A DNA stretch of 13,321 nt from SMTZ1-83 sp048884925 (lineage in GTDB: Archaea; Asgardarchaeota; Thorarchaeia; Thorarchaeales; Thorarchaeaceae), in contig JBHLQK010000071.1 of assembly GCA_048884925.1 (NCBI GenBank), forward strand, positions 1-13,321, given 5' to 3'. The translations under genes were made by a program, and so were the position numbers. The notes below the pieces were generated by a model. That model searched no databases. It worked only from the letters and a program-made list of their open reading frames with translations, and was not told the origin of the DNA. This document shows, piece by piece, positions 1 to 6,489 of this stretch. Position 1 is the stretch's first letter; every line of letters starts with the position of its first letter.

Positions 1-2
1 GG

Positions 3-773
3 CTCTTGACGCACCACATCGACTGTTTCAGTCAAATCTATGAATGGCCCCTCATTATGCCTCTGCTCCAATACCACCCTTCCCTCAAAAACGAACTCAC
101 AATCTGCAGGTATCAATAAATCAACAGTCTTTGCTCTTGTGACATTTATTGGCTTGAGGGCATTTGCAATTTCAAGCTCATTGATTCCAGTTTCTACAGA
201 AGTTGCAGCAGCCACAAGAACTTCTGCGGTGTTCCCGATGCAGTACGCAACATCAATCTCACCATTGCGTTCCAGAAACTTGTGAAAATCGCGGCCTGAG
301 ACCACTCTTGTGACCATTTTGTCTTTGCTTATCTGCATTGCACGGTGGAAGTCTAGATTCTGTCCATATTCAGGGTCTGATGTTACAACTACGCCCGAGG
401 ATATATAGGGCCCTCCATCGACTTCGTTGTGCAGGAGAATTGGATACTTATCAAGATCAACTCCCTCTGCCACTACCTCTTGGCAAGGTGCCTTCTCCAC
501 CGTTTCTGGAGGACTGCGATTTTCTATCGCAGCAGCGAGAGTTGGAATGATCTCCTGGGTTTTTATTCCAAAATAGTCTGCAATTTGCTCCTTTGTGCAG
601 AATAGATTTCCAGCAACTCTGAAATCAACCTCTTTGACGTTCTCAAACAAGACCGGTTCGGGCTCAAGACTCTTGAGTACACCAGCAATTTCCAAGTTCT
701 TTGAGATAGTCTTGTGAACCGTTGTGAGCTTTCCCTCTTCAGCTAGATTCTGTATATGTTTCTCAAGTATCAT
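3..773 (-). CDS. UbiD-family decarboxylase (partial), candidate anhydromevalonate phosphate decarboxylase
   Basis: The minus strand reads open from an ATG at 773 to the left edge, giving the first 257 residues of a UbiD-family protein. UbiD enzymes use prenylated FMN to decarboxylate unsaturated acids. Visible family features are GGPYISSGVVVT, then FHRAMQ with a candidate catalytic Arg144, a SGRDFH segment, and EGPFIDLTE with Glu241 and Asp246, matching the conserved Arg-Glu-Glu/Asp triad. The C-terminal part is missing. The start is supported by GAGGTG, which overlaps the end of the upstream mevalonate kinase gene 9 bases away. In the archaeal mevalonate pathway a UbiD homologue decarboxylates trans-anhydromevalonate 5-phosphate to isopentenyl phosphate, so the kinase neighbour makes that role likely. 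UbiD itself (menaquinone or ubiquinone synthesis) is the alternative. Family assignment is firm; the substrate is inferred from context. Confidence 0.88.
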   Translation of the reverse strand, partial: MILEKHIQNLAEEGKLTTVHKTISKNLEIAGVLKSLEPEPVLFENVKEVDFRVAGNLFCTKEQIADYFGIKTQEIIPTLAAAIENRSPPETVEKAPCQEVVAEGVDLDKYPILLHNEVDGGPYISSGVVVTSDPEYGQNLDFHRAMQISKDKMVTRVVSGRDFHKFLERNGEIDVAYCIGNTAEVLVAAATSVETGINELEIANALKPINVTRAKTVDLLIPADCEFVFEGRVVLEQRHNEGPFIDLTETVDVVRQE

Positions 774-782
774 TTACACACC

Positions 783-1724
783 TCAAAGTCCGAATGTTGT
801 GTTGTAGACAAATGGCGAACCCCACTCCTCGAGAGCATCCGACACCTGTTTCTGAGTTTCTGCATCAGGGGTCACTGAAATCATATTCCCTCCCCGTCCG
901 GTCCCAGTGACCTTCGAGCCAATGGCACCACTATTTCTAGCCGTTTCCACCATCTCATCCAGCTCCTTACACGAAACTGTCAACTCCTGTAGAAGTTCAT
1001 GATTTCTATTCATCAACGCTCCAACTCGGTCGACGTCAAGCCTAAGCAGAGCATCACGAGCCTCGTGAACCAATTCATGATACTCTGAAGCAATCTCATC
1101 GAACCACTTGGGGTCTTTTTCTTTCTTAGTTCTAACAGCTCCTACAACCTCGGTAGTGCTTGCTGTGAGACCAGTCGAAGCGACGGTCAGATGAATTGAA
1201 TCATTAAGCTTCATCTTCTCAAATGTTGGTGGACCTCCTTCAAGGTTTCTAATGTACCAGATGAGCCCCCCGAAAGTCGATGCGGTGTTATCAATCCCTG
1301 ATGGGGTGCCATGATAGCCCTTCTCACCCTCAAACGCAATCTCATTTATCTTATCATCATCAAATCCCAGTCGGAACTCTTCATTCAACGCACGAGCGAG
1401 AGAAACGCAGCTAGCAGCACTGGCTCCAAAACCTGACGCACCAACCAAGTCGCCCTCATACTCGATAAAGATGCCCATTTCACCGAGGTCGATGTTTGCA
1501 GCTCGAATCACATTATTGATTGAAACGACCTGTTCATCCCTTTTCTTCGCCTTGTAGCCTGGAACTTCGGGTCTTCTGTCATCAAGTTTCCAGCCAAGGT
1601 CCTTAGACCGACTCACATATGCCACTGTCTTTGAAGAAATCCCGGCCGCCAGTGCTGGAAGTCCATAGACCACGAAATGCTCGCCGAATAAGATACTCTT
1701 GCCGAATCCTATTCCTTCGCCCAT
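783..1724 (-). CDS. mvk: Mevalonate kinase (GHMP kinase family)
   Basis: This 313-residue protein is a GHMP-superfamily kinase of the mevalonate kinase type, which phosphorylates mevalonate to mevalonate 5-phosphate with ATP for isoprenoid lipid synthesis in the cytosol. The N-terminus carries FGKSILFGEHFVVYG, the GHMP motif 1 with substrate-side residues. The phosphate-binding loop is GASGFGASAAS (about 95-106), a variant of the usual GLGSSA. PSGIDNTAS holds the candidate catalytic Asp145. The C-terminal motif 3 is KVTGTGRGGN (about 271-280). Length is normal for archaeal mevalonate kinases. The ATG at 1724 has a weak GTGAG upstream. It is transcribed together with the UbiD-like gene 9 bases downstream. 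Another GHMP substrate such as phosphomevalonate is possible, but HGTPSGIDNTAS is typical of mevalonate kinases. Confidence 0.92.
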   Translation of the reverse strand: MGEGIGFGKSILFGEHFVVYGLPALAAGISSKTVAYVSRSKDLGWKLDDRRPEVPGYKAKKRDEQVVSINNVIRAANIDLGEMGIFIEYEGDLVGASGFGASAASCVSLARALNEEFRLGFDDDKINEIAFEGEKGYHGTPSGIDNTASTFGGLIWYIRNLEGGPPTFEKMKLNDSIHLTVASTGLTASTTEVVGAVRTKKEKDPKWFDEIASEYHELVHEARDALLRLDVDRVGALMNRNHELLQELTVSCKELDEMVETARNSGAIGSKVTGTGRGGNMISVTPDAETQKQVSDALEEWGSPFVYNTTFGL

Positions 1725-1864
1725 TCTCTCACGCTCAGTCCCTGAGATTTGCAGTCGGAAGGCGTAATGCCACTTTTGAACTCTTCCTTAGTCCCCAATC
1801 AGACTCCGACCAGATAGTTTCGTACGCAAGACTCTTGTCTATCGATGAAGATGGAATAGCCAAC

Positions 1865-2827
1865 ATGAAAGTACTGGATCTTTTTTCAGGTGCAGGTGGC
1901 TTTTCCTCTGGCTTTGTAGGTAGGAGTGATACCCATCTTGCAGTGGACATTGATCCGGTTACATTAGAAACGTATTCTCTGAACTACCCCGAAGCTATGA
2001 CAATCCAGCGAAATATCGGAAGTCTTCACTCGATTGAATTGGAACGTGAACTGGGAGGCACTCCAGACATCATTATCGCTTCTCCTCCATGTGAGGAGTT
2101 CAGTCAGGCCAATCCAGACAGTGCCACATCAGCTGCTGAGAGGATATACGGAACCGGCACTGCACGTCTTGTACTTGACACAATCAGAATAATCGGTGAC
2201 TTGTCTCCTGAAGTGTTTGTGATTGAAAATGTGGCCGCTCTAATCAAGGCTGGAGGTAAGGAGATAGTACGTCGGGAATTGGAAAGAGTTGGAATCGATA
2301 ATGTGTGGTTCAACCTGATAAGAGCACATCAACATGGTAATCCATCCAAGCGTCTTCGACTGTTCATCAGCAATGTGAAACTGAGCCTCCCTCGTGGAAT
2401 CCCTCCCCGCGTAATGGAAGCTATTGGAGACCTACCTCCGCTAGACCAGGATGCTCTATTTTCACCAGACAGAGAACTTCCAAATCACGAACGCCATTCT
2501 GTGACCGAGGAGAAGCTCAAACAAATCAGGAGAACTCGTTGGCGGCATGGTGCTAAACGTTTTCGAGTTAGCAAGAAGAGGAGCCTACCCAATTGGGTTC
2601 GACTAAGCCCTGATCAGATAGCCACATCAATAATTGGCCTGTCACGCTACATTCACCCGTTTGAGCACAGACTTCTCACAGTTAGAGAGCACGCAAGGCT
2701 CATGAGCTACCCCGACTCATTTGTGTTCAATGGGCCAACAGACAGCCAATACAATCAAGTGGGCGAGAGCGTCCCACCTCTGATATCCCATCTCATCGCA
2801 GAGGAGGTCCTAAAACACCTTGAATGA
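1865..2827 (+). CDS. DNA (cytosine-5) methyltransferase, orphan
   Basis: This 320-residue protein is a C5-cytosine DNA methyltransferase using S-adenosylmethionine. Motifs are in canonical order: motif I LDLFSGAGGF (4-13), motif IV SPPCEEFSQ with catalytic Cys76, motif VI ENV (121-123), a motif VIII variant GNPSKRLRLF (158-167) with Ser where Gln is usual, a short target-recognition region (about 175-255), motif IX around RLLTVREHARL, and motif X QVGESVPP. The reading frame is open far upstream, but motif I must sit near the N-terminus, so the ATG at 1865 is the start. No restriction endonuclease gene is adjacent, which suggests an orphan epigenetic or repair-related role or a remnant of a modification system. 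The target sequence cannot be read from the protein. It is divergent from mevalonate kinase across 140 bases and is followed almost immediately by a SPOUT-family gene. Confidence 0.93.
   Translation: MKVLDLFSGAGGFSSGFVGRSDTHLAVDIDPVTLETYSLNYPEAMTIQRNIGSLHSIELERELGGTPDIIIASPPCEEFSQANPDSATSAAERIYGTGTARLVLDTIRIIGDLSPEVFVIENVAALIKAGGKEIVRRELERVGIDNVWFNLIRAHQHGNPSKRLRLFISNVKLSLPRGIPPRVMEAIGDLPPLDQDALFSPDRELPNHERHSVTEEKLKQIRRTRWRHGAKRFRVSKKRSLPNWVRLSPDQIATSIIGLSRYIHPFEHRLLTVREHARLMSYPDSFVFNGPTDSQYNQVGESVPPLISHLIAEEVLKHLE
2801..2808 (+). promoter_or_regulatory. Strong Shine-Dalgarno-like GAGGAGGT inside the methyltransferase end
   Basis: GAGGAGGT lies within the last codons of the DNA methyltransferase gene. 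It sits 11 bases before an in-frame TTG at 2820 and 23 bases before the ATG at 2832, so spacing favours TTG initiation or translational coupling. The motif could also be chance, since it encodes a Glu-Glu-Val tract. Confidence 0.45.
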
Positions 2828-2831
2828 AACC

Positions 2832-3296
2832 ATGAAAAACGTCTTCGTTATACTTCACAACGTGCATTCTGTCAGCAAAGTGATTGAAACAGCTCAGGTA
2901 GTCTATGGACTCGGATTCCCTAATTTTGTAGTATCCAAGGCTGAGGGATCTGCGGCTCAAACCGGCGTGCCTGAAGCGAACCGTCTTGCTATGAAGATGA
3001 AGGGAAGCTTTGCCGTCTTGCCAGACCTCCGTGACGTCCTTGAAATGCTGGATGTTGAAAAGCCAATTATTATCACGTCGCCAGTGCTGGTTAAACAACG
3101 AGTAGATATCAGTGGGTTGGCGAAGAGAATCAAGGATGGTGGGCGCATGGTGATTGCTCTTTCAGGTAGCACCAGCTCTTTCTCTCGAAAGGAGATGGAC
3201 CTTGGAGATTGCTTCAGCCTAAATGCTAAGGTGGACATTGGCCCCGCAGGCTCCGCAGCTGTAGTGCTCCATGGAATATCTGATGCCCTTGCATAA
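2832..3296 (+). CDS. SPOUT-superfamily putative RNA methyltransferase (COG4080-like)
   Basis: This 154-residue protein starts FVILHNVHSVSKVI and contains SKAEGSAAQTGVPEA. I recognise both as hallmarks of a small archaeal family related to SpoU/SPOUT RNA methylases, often misannotated as RecB-like. The C-terminal stretch from LSGSTSSFSRKEM to IGPAGSAAVVLH resembles the AdoMet-binding knot of SPOUT enzymes. Its RNA target is unknown. The start is uncertain. The ATG at 2832 is 4 bases after the methyltransferase stop, but an in-frame TTG at 2820 lies 11 bases after a strong GGAGGT (2803-2808) and would overlap the upstream gene by 8 bases. Either way the gene is likely co-transcribed with the DNA methyltransferase. 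It converges on the tRNA gene downstream. Confidence 0.75.
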   Translation: MKNVFVILHNVHSVSKVIETAQVVYGLGFPNFVVSKAEGSAAQTGVPEANRLAMKMKGSFAVLPDLRDVLEMLDVEKPIIITSPVLVKQRVDISGLAKRIKDGGRMVIALSGSTSSFSRKEMDLGDCFSLNAKVDIGPAGSAAVVLHGISDALA

Positions 3297-3298
3297 GC

Positions 3299-3315
3299 AT
3301 GTTCAAGAAATGAAA
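3299..3315 (-). terminator. Possible T-rich terminator after tRNA-Pro
   Basis: The minus strand immediately after the tRNA CCA reads TTTCATTTCTTG, a modest T-rich run. Archaeal RNA polymerase often stops at T tracts, so this may end the tRNA transcript; it is short and interrupted. Confidence 0.3.
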
Positions 3316-3392
3316 TGGTGGGCCGGACGAGATTCGAACTCGCGATCCCTTGGATCCGAACCAAGAATCATACCAAGCTAGACCACCGACCC
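3316..3392 (-). tRNA. tRNA-Pro (anticodon CGG), CCA encoded
   Basis: The minus strand folds by eye into a complete cloverleaf. The acceptor GGGTCGG pairs with CCGGCCC, including one U-G pair. A D-arm contains AGCTTGGTA, and the anticodon stem CTTGG/CCAAG encloses a TTCGGAT loop with anticodon CGG, reading the proline codon CCG. The variable loop is GGATC, and the T-arm GCGAG/CTCGT encloses TTCGAAT. The discriminator base is A, as expected for proline, and CCA is encoded at the 3' end. No intron is seen. It lies between convergent neighbours, starting 22 bases beyond the stop of the phosphoesterase gene on the same strand. Confidence 0.95.
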
Positions 3393-3414
3393 ATGCTGGA
3401 GGGAGTCCTCCTTG

Positions 3415-4239
3415 CTAGGGATTTAACGATTTCGCCCTAAGTGCCTTGACAGTTCCAAGATAGACCCCGGATATGCTGTAGACTTCCGAATCAAGTAAGT
3501 CTGCACACCGATTCTCAAAAATGGGTCCATGAAATTCGGTCTTCGTAGAATTTACTTGTAGGCCTGCAAACATCTCATTGAAGCTTGGCAATGTGATTAA
3601 TGTCCCCGTACCATCTTCGGAATTTTCTGGAACTCCTATCTCCTGACGTACACGGTTCTTGTATAGACTCGACTTTAGAACGACAGGTATTACTCCGGCG
3701 TAGCGTTTTCTGTCAGGTCTACCTAAGTCTGGAGCATCCACAGTCCTGACACTTCGGATTGTAGGATGATTGTGTCCTGCCACCAAAATATGAGTGTCAA
3801 GCACGTCCGGAGCTGGCCAGGCATGTCCATGTACGAGTCCGACTTGCTTTTCTTCTCCAATCATAATCCCGTGCACATCAACCATCGTCACGGTCCGCGG
3901 CAAGAGTGGAAGCAGATCCCCATCATGATTCCCGGGAATTACATAGGTTGGAGAAAGATCTGATAGTGCTGACATGAAATCTGGAATGAGGCTCCAATTA
4001 AAGTGACTATGCACACTAATTGTGTGCTTGACATCTCCTATTATGTAGATCTCTGAAACCGAGTACTTCTCAAGAAGTGCTGAAACCCTGTCTAACATCC
4101 TATTATGTTGAGAAGGGAATGAAATTCCCTTTGTTTCGTAAAACTCATGTTCGAAACCAAGATGAAGGTCAGCAATCAATAGAAACGTCTTGTCGTCAGT
4201 TAGAATCACCAATGCACGGTCTTCAAAGACGGTTTCCAT
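3415..4239 (-). CDS. Calcineurin-like metallophosphoesterase (COG1407/PdeM-like)
   Basis: This 274-residue protein carries a full binuclear-metal phosphoesterase signature: ADLHLG (Asp24, His26), GDVKH (Asp69, His72), GNHDGD (Asn104, His105), HGH (137-139) and GHNHP (His156, His158). The family resembles COG1407 archaeal phosphoesterases and bacterial PdeM, which in bacteria sits beside Lhr-type helicases in DNA-repair clusters. Here Lhr lies about 2 kb away on the same strand. An in-frame ATG exists nine codons upstream at 4266, but it falls in the TATA-like sequence. The ATG at 4239 has leaderless spacing from that box and begins METVFEDRALVI, the usual N-terminus for the family. The substrate, whether nucleic acid or cyclic nucleotide, is unknown. 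Confidence 0.88.
   Translation of the reverse strand: METVFEDRALVILTDDKTFLLIADLHLGFEHEFYETKGISFPSQHNRMLDRVSALLEKYSVSEIYIIGDVKHTISVHSHFNWSLIPDFMSALSDLSPTYVIPGNHDGDLLPLLPRTVTMVDVHGIMIGEEKQVGLVHGHAWPAPDVLDTHILVAGHNHPTIRSVRTVDAPDLGRPDRKRYAGVIPVVLKSSLYKNRVRQEIGVPENSEDGTGTLITLPSFNEMFAGLQVNSTKTEFHGPIFENRCADLLDSEVYSISGVYLGTVKALRAKSLNP
3421..3427 (-). promoter_or_regulatory. TATA-like box for tRNA-Pro
   Basis: On the minus strand GTTAAAT is centred about 31 bases upstream of the tRNA 5' end, close to the expected archaeal TATA-box distance. It falls inside the last codons of the metallophosphoesterase gene, so the tRNA probably has its own promoter embedded in coding sequence. Assigned from spacing and AT content only. 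Confidence 0.5.
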
Positions 4240-4265
4240 TGCATGCAAACGTCCATAATACAACA

Positions 4266-4273
4266 TTTTAACC
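4266..4273. promoter_or_regulatory. Shared bidirectional TATA-like core (TTTTAACC / GGTTAAAA)
   Basis: A palindromic TTAA at 4268-4271 is centred about 30 bases from the phosphoesterase ATG at 4239 on one side and about 29 bases from the SWIM-gene ATG at 4298 on the other. Both distances fit leaderless archaeal transcripts whose start site is at or just before the start codon. No Shine-Dalgarno motif precedes either ATG. One TBP site, or two overlapping sites, may therefore serve both genes. Confidence 0.55.
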
Positions 4274-4297
4274 TGAGCCTATAGACTTCTGATTGTC

Positions 4298-4684
4298 ATG
4301 TCCCTCCCACCCAACGAAGTCAAACGTCTCTCCAAGAAAGAACTGACCCAGACTGACATAGAGTATTTCCGTGAAAAGTATGGCAAGAGGTTCGTTCGTG
4401 CTCTAAGAGCAGTAGAGGAGGGTAGAGCCATCAAATACAACTTCCAGCCAAGTGGAACTTCAAAATGGATAGTGCGCGGACAAAGGCGTGAATATCTAGT
4501 CGTTCCACAAGTCTTCTGTACGTGTCGAAGCTTCTATCATTCAGTTGTAATAGATCGAGAGATCAGTATGTGCTACCATCTTCTGGCTCAACAGATAGCT
4601 GAGATTCGTGACCAGTACAAATCAATCGAATCAACCGATGCTGAAAGACGCAAGATGAGTACAGAACTCCGGCGAACTGATTAA
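4298..4684 (+). CDS. SWIM zinc-finger protein, Sws1/ZSWIM7-like
   Basis: This 128-residue protein carries a SWIM-type zinc site of the form CxC-x15-CxH: Cys74 and Cys76 in FCTCRSFYHS, then Cys92 and His94 in MCYHLLAQQI. The spacing and flanks (aromatic residues after CTC, HLLA after the last ligand) look like the SWIM domain of eukaryotic Sws1/ZSWIM7, which works with Rad51 paralogues in homologous recombination. The N-terminal half (about 1-70) is basic and helical, followed by a strand-rich lead-in. It is divergent from the metallophosphoesterase over a compact promoter and probably leaderless. A role in DNA repair is inferred from the family and from the nearby Lhr and phosphoesterase. No RadA-like partner gene is visible in the window. 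Confidence 0.75.
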   Translation: MSLPPNEVKRLSKKELTQTDIEYFREKYGKRFVRALRAVEEGRAIKYNFQPSGTSKWIVRGQRREYLVVPQVFCTCRSFYHSVVIDREISMCYHLLAQQIAEIRDQYKSIESTDAERRKMSTELRRTD

Positions 4685-4718
4685 GTCCTGAAGATACAAT
4701 CATCGAACTGAGGATAAC

Positions 4719-4726
4719 TTTTTAAC
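4719..4726 (+). promoter_or_regulatory. TATA-like box for the surface protein
   Basis: TTTTTAAC is centred about 52 bases before the ATG at 4775, predicting a leader of roughly 25 bases. Within that leader AAAGGT (4758-4763) could act as a weak ribosome-binding site. The rest of the 90-base gap after the SWIM gene shows nothing else; the T run may also help end the upstream transcript. Confidence 0.45.
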
Positions 4727-4774
4727 ACTGCCCAGAATCTGCCACGCTGACTGAGCCAAAGGTCGGATACGGTC

Positions 4775-5863
4775 ATGCCACGTTTCAGAAGAGCATCAAG
4801 TACAATCTCAGCAATAATCGCAGTAATGATTCTTCTATCCTGCTTTCAAGTCACAGTGAAAGCTCAGGCTGACCTAGACCCAATTGTTGTTCTTTATGAT
4901 GCGGAACATTCACCACAGTTCTCAGCCACAGACGAGGATGAAGGCCTCAAACTTATACTCGATATGGTGAATGCGTCTACAAGATATCTTGTCAAGATTA
5001 ACGAAGATCCAATCCGCAACAATACATTAAGCGATGTTGATGTATTGATAATCGCTAGCCCCGATCAGAGTAATGCGTTTACAGCATCAGAAGTAGCTGC
5101 TATAGATGAGATGATGAATAATGGCAGCTCTCTACTACTATTAGGCGACCCATCTATAGGTCAGAACTCGACCTATTGGGCCAACTCGCAACTTCAAGAC
5201 TTAGGAGAAACAATTGCCATTAATAGACTCCTTGACTCATTGAACATAACTGGACCAAGATTCAGTGTCCTATATGATGAAGATGATGATAGATACAGGG
5301 GTGATGCAATGTTTGACCTTAACCAGACATTGAACGAAACTGCCCCTTGGGTCATCGGCATGGATTCCAGCACTTGGGATTCAACACATCCCATTTTCAA
5401 GAATATCAATGAGGTTGTTCTTATGACAGCCACATTGAAACCGCTCTCTTTGGTCAGTTCAATCGCAAAGAGCTATGAAACCTCGTTTGCACAATACAAG
5501 ATTAACGATTTGAATATGGGCAACTACACCTATCTCAATCAGACCCTATACGCAGAGAACCCCCTCTCATATTCTGCCATAAACGGATCTTTCCCATCCT
5601 GGTTGTCAGCTTTCGAGTATAACAAGACCAGAATAGTCATGTCGGGTTCCACTATAATGTTCTCTGGGCGTACACTTGACATTGAGGGCTCAGACAGTCA
5701 ATGGTTCTATACAGCAGATAACTCACGTCTGTTCATGAACATGCTCGACTGGCTATCAGAAGAATTCGTGGAGGCTCCTAGTGCAATCACTCCAATGCTC
5801 ATTATCTCATCAGTAATACTCGTTGTTGGAGTAGCGTTCTACATCCTGAAGAAAACCAGATAG
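4775..5863 (+). CDS. Membrane-anchored surface protein with GldG/DUF4350-like extracellular domain
   Basis: This 362-residue protein has an N-terminal signal segment (basic MPRFRR, hydrophobic 11-28, likely cleavage after VKA near residue 30). A large outward-facing domain follows, then one C-terminal transmembrane helix (about 339-356) ending in KKTR, so type I topology with a tiny cytoplasmic tail is predicted. The domain begins with IVVLYDAEHSPQF and a later LSDVDVLIIASP with SLLLLGDPS. This alternating strand pattern recalls the GATase1-like fold of GldG/IFT52 and DUF4350 proteins; that match is tentative. I count 11 N-glycosylation sequons (for example N66, N116, N157, N250, N283), fitting an archaeal cell-surface glycoprotein. 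No ABC-transporter partner is adjacent. Its stop lies 2 bases from the stop of the convergent EngB gene. Confidence 0.72.
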   Translation: MPRFRRASSTISAIIAVMILLSCFQVTVKAQADLDPIVVLYDAEHSPQFSATDEDEGLKLILDMVNASTRYLVKINEDPIRNNTLSDVDVLIIASPDQSNAFTASEVAAIDEMMNNGSSLLLLGDPSIGQNSTYWANSQLQDLGETIAINRLLDSLNITGPRFSVLYDEDDDRYRGDAMFDLNQTLNETAPWVIGMDSSTWDSTHPIFKNINEVVLMTATLKPLSLVSSIAKSYETSFAQYKINDLNMGNYTYLNQTLYAENPLSYSAINGSFPSWLSAFEYNKTRIVMSGSTIMFSGRTLDIEGSDSQWFYTADNSRLFMNMLDWLSEEFVEAPSAITPMLIISSVILVVGVAFYILKKTR

Positions 5864-5865
5864 GA

Positions 5866-6489
5866 CTACCAATCGGGCGTTTCCAGTCCTGACTGCAATA
5901 GAATTGTTTCCACAGCATGTTTGAGATCTGGAATTCCTTGTTTCTTAGGAGCTGACATGGGTATCACATTTGGCTTCACTTCTGGAAGGGCTTCTCTAAG
6001 TTTGGCAATCAGATACTCAAGTTCTACATCTTGTTGACGTTTCTTTAGCTTGTCTATTTTATTAGCCGCAACAATCACATGTGGAGCAATTTCCGACAGA
6101 AATGTATAGAATTCCACATCGATGGGAATCTCGCCACGTTTTTCCCACCGTTCTACTAGTTCTCTGAAAAGGGAGATATCAACTATCAAGACTGCGAGAG
6201 CAAGATAATCACTCCACCCCTCAAGTTTTTGTACGATCGTGGTCTTCATCTCTTCAATCCCGGTCTTGCTGACTCCCGACATATGTCCAAATCCCGGAAT
6301 ATCTACCAGCGTCACAGGACCTAAGTCAATCATAAGCTCCCATCGCGTGCTTCCTGGCTTCTTGCCTATTCTTACCTTTCTACCTGTCAGTGCTCTAATC
6401 GTACTACTCTTTCCAACATTACTCCTTCCGGCAAAGACAACAAGAGGTGCTTTCAATTCAGTCCCCCCAGAATGGGCGCGTTCGTGCAT
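5866..6489 (-). CDS. engB: EngB-family GTP-binding protein (ribosome biogenesis GTPase)
   Basis: This TrmE/Era-class GTPase of the EngB (YihA) type, 207 residues from the ATG at 6489, has G1 GRSNVGKSS (21-29), the G2-region Thr in KPGSTRWE, G3 DIPGFGHMSG, G4 NKID and G5 SAPK. It also has the WEKRGEIPIDVEFY segment characteristic of archaeal EngB. The bacterial relative assists large-subunit assembly; the archaeal role is presumed similar. The start is uncertain. An in-frame TTG at 6510 gives 214 residues, and a TTG at 6456, one base after the Lhr stop and following a G-rich run, gives the N-terminus expected for the archaeal family just before VVFAGRSNV. The ATG overlaps the Lhr end by 32 bases. 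It is the last gene of the Lhr operon. Confidence 0.9.
   Translation of the reverse strand: MHERAHSGGTELKAPLVVFAGRSNVGKSSTIRALTGRKVRIGKKPGSTRWELMIDLGPVTLVDIPGFGHMSGVSKTGIEEMKTTIVQKLEGWSDYLALAVLIVDISLFRELVERWEKRGEIPIDVEFYTFLSEIAPHVIVAANKIDKLKKRQQDVELEYLIAKLREALPEVKPNVIPMSAPKKQGIPDLKHAVETILLQSGLETPDW

Noticed and set aside
40..550. Two plus-strand open frames at the left end
   Set aside because: They are antisense to an uninterrupted UbiD-family reading frame with conserved motifs and have low-complexity composition.
1619..1864. An 82-codon N-terminal extension of the DNA methyltransferase
   Set aside because: It is open frame only; it overlaps the start of mevalonate kinase on the other strand, is Arg-rich and unlike the family, and motif I begins right after the ATG at 1865.
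1865..2827. Dnmt2-type tRNA methyltransferase
   Set aside because: The Cys-Phe-Thr motif typical of Dnmt2 is not seen, and the protein has an ordinary short target-recognition region between motifs VIII and IX.
1865..3296. A restriction-modification or other defence system
   Set aside because: Only the methyltransferase is recognisable. The neighbour is a SPOUT-type protein and the other flank is mevalonate kinase; no nuclease or mobile-element signs are present.
2957..3364. A 135-codon minus-strand frame spanning the SPOUT gene and tRNA
   Set aside because: It runs antisense through a conserved protein gene and into a tRNA gene, so it is a shadow frame.
4829..4846. Lipobox (LLSC) in the surface-protein signal segment
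   Set aside because: A C-terminal transmembrane anchor is present, the Leu before Ser is not ideal, and a standard cleavage site after VKA lies downstream.
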